Part shown: piece after piece, positions 58,144 through 64,000 of the stretch | How the letters are laid out: each line of letters begins with the position of its first letter | Position numbering within the stretch: the first letter of the stretch is position 1 | Assembly: GCA_963422465.1 (NCBI GenBank) | Contig: OY730174.1 | Coordinates: 372,001-436,000 of the forward strand | DNA length: 64,000 bases | Direction: 5' to 3' | From: Lichina pygmaea | Lineage: Eukaryota; Ascomycota; Lichinomycetes; Lichinales; Lichinaceae | Program-made: the position numbers and the translations under genes | The notes under the pieces: model-generated | The model's input: only the letters and a program-made list of their open reading frames with translations | What the model was told of the DNA's origin: nothing | Databases searched by the model: none

Positions 58144-58539
58144 TGTTAAGGGCCAGTCCATGTTCACACAGAATGTGGGTGGTCTGTGTGTCTGGGTAAG
58201 AAGGGCAGGGACTCAATAGATGAATAGCAAGTGGGGTAACTCTCTTGCTATTGTCACTGGTATTTGTTGTTCAGTCTGGAGAGCTATTCTCCCTGGCTAT
58301 CTGGGTTCTCTTATATACAGGAGTCTGAGGGGGGGGGGGTCCTCCCCAAGGAGTATCAGCTTTCTGTGTGGCAGAGTTGGATGAGGAGTGCCCTTCTCTA
58401 CCACCTCTGCCACTTTGGCAGAGTTGGCAGAGCTGGTTGCATCTCTGCCACCTCTACCACCAGGTTAGGTGAACATTGTTCTGTGTACCTCTGTACACTT
58501 GCTTAGATTGGCTCAGCTATTCTGGCCTGGGTCTTAACA
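58144..58539 (-). repeat. Element 4 LTR (related to the element 2 family)
   Basis: 396 bp, TGTTAAGGGC to TCTTAACA. Read on the minus strand its start (TGTTAAGACCCAGGCCAGAA) resembles the element 2 LTR. The next bases (ACTATCCCCTCCCTCCAAAG) are the complement of an element 2-like purine tract, so this is a 3' LTR followed by internal sequence. No partner LTR is in the window. Confidence 0.75.
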
Positions 58540-58769
58540 CTATCCCCTCCCTCCAAAGGTTCTGTCCCCAGATCCTCTCACTTCTCTTGCCATACTCCAG
58601 ATATCTTACAATAACTGTTGTGGAGCTCTTAGTTCTTAAGTTGGCAAGATAGGTAAGGTGTCCAAAGTTTCATGCAGTACATGTTGTCACAACCACACCA
58701 AGTGTGTTGTCAGTTTAGCGTCCACATCTTGCAGTCAGTGCATCAAGAAAAGTCACCACTACAATCTTC
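58540..58769 (-). mobile_element. Element 4 internal 3' fragment, cut by element 5
   Basis: Only about 230 bp of internal sequence remains between the LTR and element 5, whose left LTR begins at 58770. The plus strand, antisense to the element, encodes a Cys array homologous to that in element 2 (next entry). Confidence 0.7.
58640..58769 (+). pseudogene. Antisense ORF fragment of element 4, Zn2Cys6-like array
   Basis: The frame from 58640 reads VGKIGKVSKVSCSTC then CHNHTKCVVSLASTSC and SQCIKKSHHY. The spacing is C-x2-C-x6-C-x8-C-x2-C-x6-Y. The last position is Tyr (TAC) where element 2 has Cys (TGC), a single transition. VGK-GK-SK and KCVVS are shared with the element 2 ORF, while many other residues differ. 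A TAA lies just upstream and element 5 cuts the 3' part, so this copy is dead. Confidence 0.6.
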
Positions 58770-59043
58770 TGTGACAAGGCAATAGCAGAGCAGAACTCAA
58801 GCCTAACTGATTCGGTAACCTTGACCTGACTTGGCTTGAGACTTGAGACTTGGATTGATGTACAAGACGAAAGACAAGGAAGGAAGAAAAAGAGAAAAGA
58901 AGAGAAGAAGCTGGGGGAGCAGGAGAAGTTCTTATAGGCAGGGGATCAGGCAACGGCGGAGCAAACAGGCAACAGTGCAGATGGAACTTCCCGGCAAGGT
59001 GTGTGACTTGTGCCAGATATGCAACTGGGCCAGAACTGTGACA
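58770..59043 (-). repeat. Element 5 3' LTR
   Basis: 274 bp and nearly identical to the element 1 LTRs; visible differences are mostly CpG-type transitions. Confidence 0.93.
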
Positions 59044-62000
59044 TTACCCCCCTCCTTCACATGGCGAACTCCTGTGAGCCTCAGGCCACTCGTGGGTGTA
59101 GTTCCGTGGCTGTGGTTTCCTTGGGTATTTCTCATGGAAGTTGTAGATGGCGTCTTTGGCGTTGTCAAGATGCTCAATAGGCTCTTCAGTGGCATCTTCA
59201 ATTGGCCATCCAGACTATTTGACCAGGTACTTGAACTTCTGTCAAGATGTTGCTGGCTTGGAGTCAAGGATTTCTTCAACCTGGAACTCTTCATCTGTGT
59301 CTTGACCAATGACAGGGCCAGGGTGTTCATTTGATTGGCCAGGGATAGGATTAGCAGGTGTCAGACGTAGAAGGGAAACATGAAAGACAGGGTGGATCTT
59401 GAGAGTGTGTGGAAGCTCCAGATGGCAGGCACAGCTTCTGACTGTCTTCAACACCTTGAATAGTCCAATCCACTTGTCGTCAAGCTTTTTGCATGGGTGG
59501 CGTGTCCTGATGTTCTTGGTATTCAGCCAAACAAGATCTCTAGTTTGATAGGACGGTGACAAGACTTGATGCAAATTGGCAGTGTGAGCTTGAGCTTCCT
59601 GGGATAGTCGGAGTTCAGCCTGCAACTGTTCCAGAATCTGCGTCATTTCTCCAGAGATTTCCATAGCATCTTGGTTGCAGGCTTCACTTGTGGGTGTGAT
59701 GCTGAGCTGTGGATGGAACCCTTTGTTGGCAAAGAACGGTGACATGCCAGAGAAATCAGACTGGGAGTTGTTCTGCGTGAACTCTGCCAGAGGAAGCTAT
59801 TGGACCCAGTCATCTTGGAGATAGTTGACATAGGATCTCAGGTAGTGTTCAAGCTCCTGATTCTCTTGTTCTGTCTGACCATCTGTCTCTGGGTGGTGTT
59901 CTGAGGATAGTCGTAGCATGACGTCAAGATGGGCACAGAGTGCTTTCCAGAATGAGCTGACAAACTGACCTCCTCTGTCTGAGACAATGCTCCTGGGCAA
60001 GCCATGGGTACAGACAACAAACTGGACAAACATCCGGACAAGATGCGAGGTTGTCATCTCAGCACATGGCACAAAGTGGCGTTCTTTGGTGAGACAGTCA
60101 GTGATGACCCAGATGTGCTTGGCACCAGGGAAGCAGGCATCTCTTGACTTGGGCAAGTCAGTAATGAAATCCATAGCCAGATCCTGCCAACGTTGCTGAG
60201 GCACGGAAAGAGACAGCAGCTCTCCTTGGCGATCACGGGCAGGCTTTGCTCGAGAGCAGACATGACAATTCCTGATGTACTGCTGTATGATGTTCACCAT
60301 CTTTGGCCAATAGTACCAACAAGACAGGAGATTGTGGGTCTTGGCAATCCCAGTGTGGCCAGCCATTGCTTGGTCATGGGCTTCTTGGAACAGGTGTAGG
60401 CGTAGCTCATCGTTCTCAGGGATCCAGAGTTGGTTCTTGTAGAAGAGACGGTCATTTTCCAAGCTGCAGTCTGAGAGAGACACTTCTCGACTGTGCCTGA
60501 CACCATCCCTTAGCATCTGTGACACTGTTGCCACTGGATCACCTTCAGCAAGGTTGTTATAGGCAGCTTGGATGATGTCTGAAAGAGGTGTAGCATCAGG
60601 TTCAGTGTCAACTGGTACAGCTTCTGAACATCTCAGGATCTGGATAGGCTTGACTTGAACCTCTGAATGTGCAAGATTCTTGGGCTTGAGGACAACTTGC
60701 TCCATGAAGTCTTGACAGAGATCACTGTCTGACGGGAGGTCTTGGGAACGTCGAGTGAGGGCGTCGGCCTTGCACTGACTGCCTGGATGGTAGCTGATCT
60801 TGAAATTGAAGCGTGACAAGAACTCGCTCCAACAGGCTTGACGGTGGGAAAGGCGCTTTGACAACATGAAGTACTCCAAGTTCTTGTGATCAGAGATCAC
60901 CTTGACAGGTTCTGGAGATCCTTCAAGCTCTGCTCGCCATTCTTCAAAGGCACAGACAATTGCCAGCAACTCTTTGTTGTAGATCTTGTAGTTGCATTCT
61001 GCCGGCAGGTGGCAGTGTGACAAGAAGGCAACAGGGCGTAGAACTCCTTCATGATCTGGCTGTGACAGGACAGCACCAGAGATGTAGTCAGAAGTGTCAG
61101 TCTCAACAACACACTCCTTCTCTGGATCAAAGTGCTGCAGGATGGGTGCAGTGCTGAACGCCTTCTTGATGCTTTCAAACAAGCGCTGCTCTGGGGTTTC
61201 CCACTTGAAGGCAACATTCTTCTTGGTCAGAGCTGTGAGCGGGGATGCAAGCTTGGCAAAGTCTTTGATGAACCAGCGGTAGAAGTTTGCAAAGGCAATA
61301 AAGCTCTGCACTTCCTTGAGACTGGCAGGAGGCTTCCACTCCTTGATGGTGTCGGTCTTGGCTGGGTCCATGCTCACAGATCCGGGTCAGCCGTCTTCAG
61401 TGGCAGACTGAATGATGAGGCCAAGGTACTTGACTTGATACACTTCAAAGTCGCACTTGGAGATGTCAACTTGCAGGCTTGCGTCTCGTAGTCGACTGAG
61501 AACAAGCTTGATGTGTTTCCGGTGTTCCTTGAGTGTCTGACTGTAGACAAGGATGTCATCCACATAGGCAGTGCCAAAGACGTCAAGGATGTCAGGTCCC
61601 AAAACATCATTGATGTAGTTCTGGAACGTGCTTGGAGTATTGGCAAGACCAAAGGGCATGACAAGGTATTCGTAGAGGCCTGAGCGTGTGCGGAACACAG
61701 TCTTCCATTCTTCACCTTCCTTCATCTGGATACGGTTGAAGACACCAACAATGTCAAGCTTGGTGTACCACACAGCTTTGCAAAGCTGGTCCAACGTCTC
61801 CCGGATCAGTGGTAGGGGGTAACAGTTCTTGATGGTGATGGCGTTGAGTGCTCTGTAGTCTACACAGAAACGCAATCCACCTCCTGGCTTCTTGACAAAA
61901 AGGACTGGTGCAGCAGCAGGTGATGAAGATGCTCGAATGAAGCCCTTGTTCAGGTTCTCTGTCAGGTACTTCTTGAGAACTTCGAGTTCTTCTCTGCTCA

Positions 62001-62820
62001 TGCCGTACAGAGGTCCAGAGGGTGCCTGGGTTCCTGGTTCCATCTTGATCTTGTGGTCAACTCCTGGGCGTAGAGGAGGAAGCTTGTCAGCGTCATCCTT
62101 GCTGAAGACGTCCAGGAACTTGTGGTACTGAGCAGGGAGAAGTGTGGCAGGATCCACACACTTCTTTGGCTTCAACACCTGCTCAATGTCTCTCAGAGAA
62201 ACACTGAACACCTGGTGATCTGGCTTGGCAGCAAGGAGAGAAAATGCGGCAGTATTGATGGGGATTGGCGTGGCAGAAAGGGGCTTGGGATCCTGAGGCT
62301 TTCCAGCAGACATCTTGGCTTCAAGATCCAAAGAGATTGGATAGCCATTGTTTGACTTGAGGCATGCAGATCAGCAGTGATCTGACTTGAACATGATTGA
62401 GGTGTTTGTCCAATCAATGTGTGGCCCGTGCTTCTGGAGCCATGGCATCCCCAGAATCACATCATAGTAAAGACCAGGAGACACAAAGAGAGAGACTTCT
62501 TCCTGGTGCACGCCATGTGCCGTGGTCATGATTGTCTTGGCGAGATGCGTGGTTTGTGACGTCTTGCCATCGAACGATCACAATGTGTGTGGGTAGGGGA
62601 GAGGTTCTTGGTGAAGAGATTGCGCAAAGGAAGCACCAATGCAGCCAAATGCTGAACAGCCAGAGTCAATAAGAGCATTGCACTTGAATTTCCCATCTAG
62701 GATACAAGGAAGAAACAAGCACTTGCTGTCCAATTGCTGGTCTGGAGACAGATAGCCAATATGGAGATCCTTTTCATGTCCTTGGGCGCGACGATGACCA
62801 AGGACTACTTGTTTTCCGAC
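59044..62820 (-). pseudogene. pol: Element 5 pol, broken by nonsense codons
   Basis: Same frame and domain order as element 1 pol. Stops include TGA at about 62574 (protease region, LRLFDGK-equivalent), TGA shared with element 1 after SDHC, TGA at 61387-61389 and TAG at 59797-59799 (TGG in element 1). Reverse transcriptase YVDDILVYS is intact. The position of the 40873 stop of element 1 is CAA (Gln) here. Confidence 0.9.
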
Positions 62821-64000
62821 TCTGGAGTAGTCTCAACAGTGGCAGACTTGGTGGTGGTCGTGGTGGTGGCAACAACAGGCATGCTTTTCACTGGACAGAA
62901 GGTTGAGACGTGACCTTGGTTCCCACAGTAGAAGCAGAGGCCTTTGCTTCGGCGACGTTCTCGCTCTTCTGGCGTCAGCTTAGAGCGGCTGAGATCCATG
63001 GTAGGACTTGGTGGCTGTGGCGTGAAGGCTGGCTTGATGAACCCTGGACGCAGAACTGAAGCTCCTGACTGTGGAACTTGTCACGGTTCTGGCCCAGTTG
63101 CATATCTGGCACAAGTCACGCACCTTGCCGGGAAGTTCCATCTGCACTGTTGCCTGTTTGCTCCGCCGTTGCCTGATCCCCTGCCTATAAGACCTTCTCC
63201 TGCTCCCCCAGCTTCTTCTCTTCTTTTCTCTTTTTCTTCCTTCCTTGTCTTTCGTCTTGTACATCAATCCAAGTCTCAAGTCTCAAGCCAAGTCAGGTCA
63301 AGGTTACCGAATCAGTTAGGCTCGAGTTCTGCTCTGCCATTGCCTTGTCACAGAACTGAGGCTTGGGTGGGAGGTGCTTGACGTGGACGGCGAGAGTTGG
63401 CAGAAGGGGCACGCAACTGGTTGTCCTGCAGCTGGCATTCCTCAACAAGCTTCTGATAGCTGATGTCCTTGAGGTTGATGCTGACAAGCTGTTTGGCAAG
63501 CTCTTCAGAGACAGCGCATCGAAGATGGCACTTCAAGGCCTTGTCGTTGAAGCCTGTGCGTGGAGCATACCGATTGAACTCTGTGAAGAACTCGGCAAAG
63601 CAACGGTTGGCCTGACGCAAGGTGATGAGCTTCCTCTGAGCTAGGAACTCTGGGTCTGGGTCGGAGAAGGTGTTCCGGAGATCTTGGACGATGTTGTGCC
63701 AGTCAATGTACTGGCCAGCCGTGATCTTAGCTGAGATGTAGGACTGCGCAGTGCCAGTCGTGCGTGAAAAGACGTACGCAATCCGCGATGTTTCCGTGGG
63801 GTACCGGTCAGTGTTGAGCGTCATCTTGAGTGACAGTGACGTGATGAAGCTCTCAAGCTTCTCATGCGTGATTTCCGTGTTTCCGCCATCGCCACTGAAG
63901 ATCTCTGGATCAGCAGTGCGTTCAGACTTGGACTTGGGAGTGGTGTTGGTAGCTTGAATTCGCATGAACTCTGCAAACATGTTGCGAAGGAACTTGTCAT
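62805..64000 (-). pseudogene. gag: Element 5 gag, disrupted by a solo LTR, 5' end outside window
   Basis: The gag frame is open from the window edge to about 63358. There a 279-bp insertion (solo LTR plus duplication) interrupts it, and it resumes at about 63073 through RSKLTPEERERRRSKGLCFY and the CCHC knuckle to the stop at 62805. The first codons, equivalent to the element 1 start, are beyond base 64000. Confidence 0.85.
63079..63352 (+). repeat. Solo LTR of the element 1 family, inserted in element 5 gag in opposite orientation
   Basis: 274 bp, TGTCACGG to CCTTGTCACA on the plus strand, flanked by a perfect duplication GAACT (63074-63078 and 63353-63357). No internal sequence remains, so the two LTRs of a former full element probably recombined. 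Confidence 0.93.

Larger units (their letters stand above)
58770..64000 (-). mobile_element. Element 5: second copy of the element 1 family, cut by the window edge
   Basis: The left (3') LTR is 58770-59043, followed by the same internal genes as element 1 on the minus strand. The gag start and the 5' LTR lie beyond base 64000, so the target duplication cannot be checked (left flank TCTTC). It is inserted in element 4 sequence. A solo LTR of the same family sits inside its gag. It carries more nonsense codons than element 1. Confidence 0.93.

Noticed and set aside
57707-58216. Minus-strand 169-codon ORF of 18-residue repeats as a gene
   Set aside because: It is the minisatellite read through; three frames are open and the ORF crosses into the adjacent LTR.

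Overview
The window is nuclear DNA of a filamentous ascomycete (Pezizomycotina, probably Sordariomycetes). The evidence is short GT-AG introns of about 48-170 nt with CTGAC/CTAAC branch sites, GC-rich exons, and typical fungal genes: a STE3-class pheromone receptor, an NNP nitrate transporter, an A-T-R NRPS-like reductase, F-box and DUF4203 proteins, and Tad1, Fot1/pogo and Ty3/Gypsy chromovirus elements. Family names come from recognising motifs by eye; no database search was run. Splice joins were worked out by hand and kept only where the phase closes.

Left part (1-38.6 kb) is the gene-bearing part. In order: the 3' end of an unknown gene (1-185, +); a nine-exon F-box protein gene (883-5911, +); ribosomal protein eL41, only 25 codons over two exons (6521-6700, +); RNA polymerase I subunit A49 (7273-9317, +); a carboxylic-acid-reductase-like A-T-R enzyme (10753-14909, -) divergent from an aldo-keto reductase (15600-16706, +), a plausible small reductive metabolic module; an unresolved 1.8 kb stretch; a DUF4203 membrane protein (18552-22135, -); a relic transposase; a crnA-type nitrate transporter (24777-26595, -); a DUF8004-type protein (27962-30171, +); a Tad1 LINE 3' relic (about 31.7-32.6 kb); a mitochondrial single-strand DNA-binding protein (32952-33923, +); and a STE3-like receptor (35982-37422, -). 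Intergenic DNA is studded with GTAC/GTACG palindromic micro-arrays and long poly-G/poly-C tracts.

Right part (38.6-64 kb) is a transposon nest. A deleted Fot1/pogo-like relic is followed by four LTR-element families in five copies. Element 1 (39213-44536, minus) has a 5-bp target duplication CAGCA. Element 3 (44597-57295, minus; duplication CCTAT) carries element 2 (45028-51259, plus; duplication CAAGA) inside its left LTR. A hairpin and a 54-bp minisatellite come next, then the LTR and 3' fragment of element 4 (58144-58769), then element 5, a second copy of family 1 that runs off the window (58770-64000) and carries an inverted solo LTR in gag. Decay is almost purely point mutation, dominated by CpG transitions (CGA to TGA stops), with reading frames otherwise kept.

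The most unusual signal is an antisense ORF at the 3' end of elements 2 and 3, and in the remnant of element 4. It overlaps the end of the pol chromodomain on the opposite strand. In elements 2 and 4 it encodes a Cys array with the spacing of a fungal Zn2Cys6 cluster, and in elements 2 and 3 a charged, coiled-coil-like tail.
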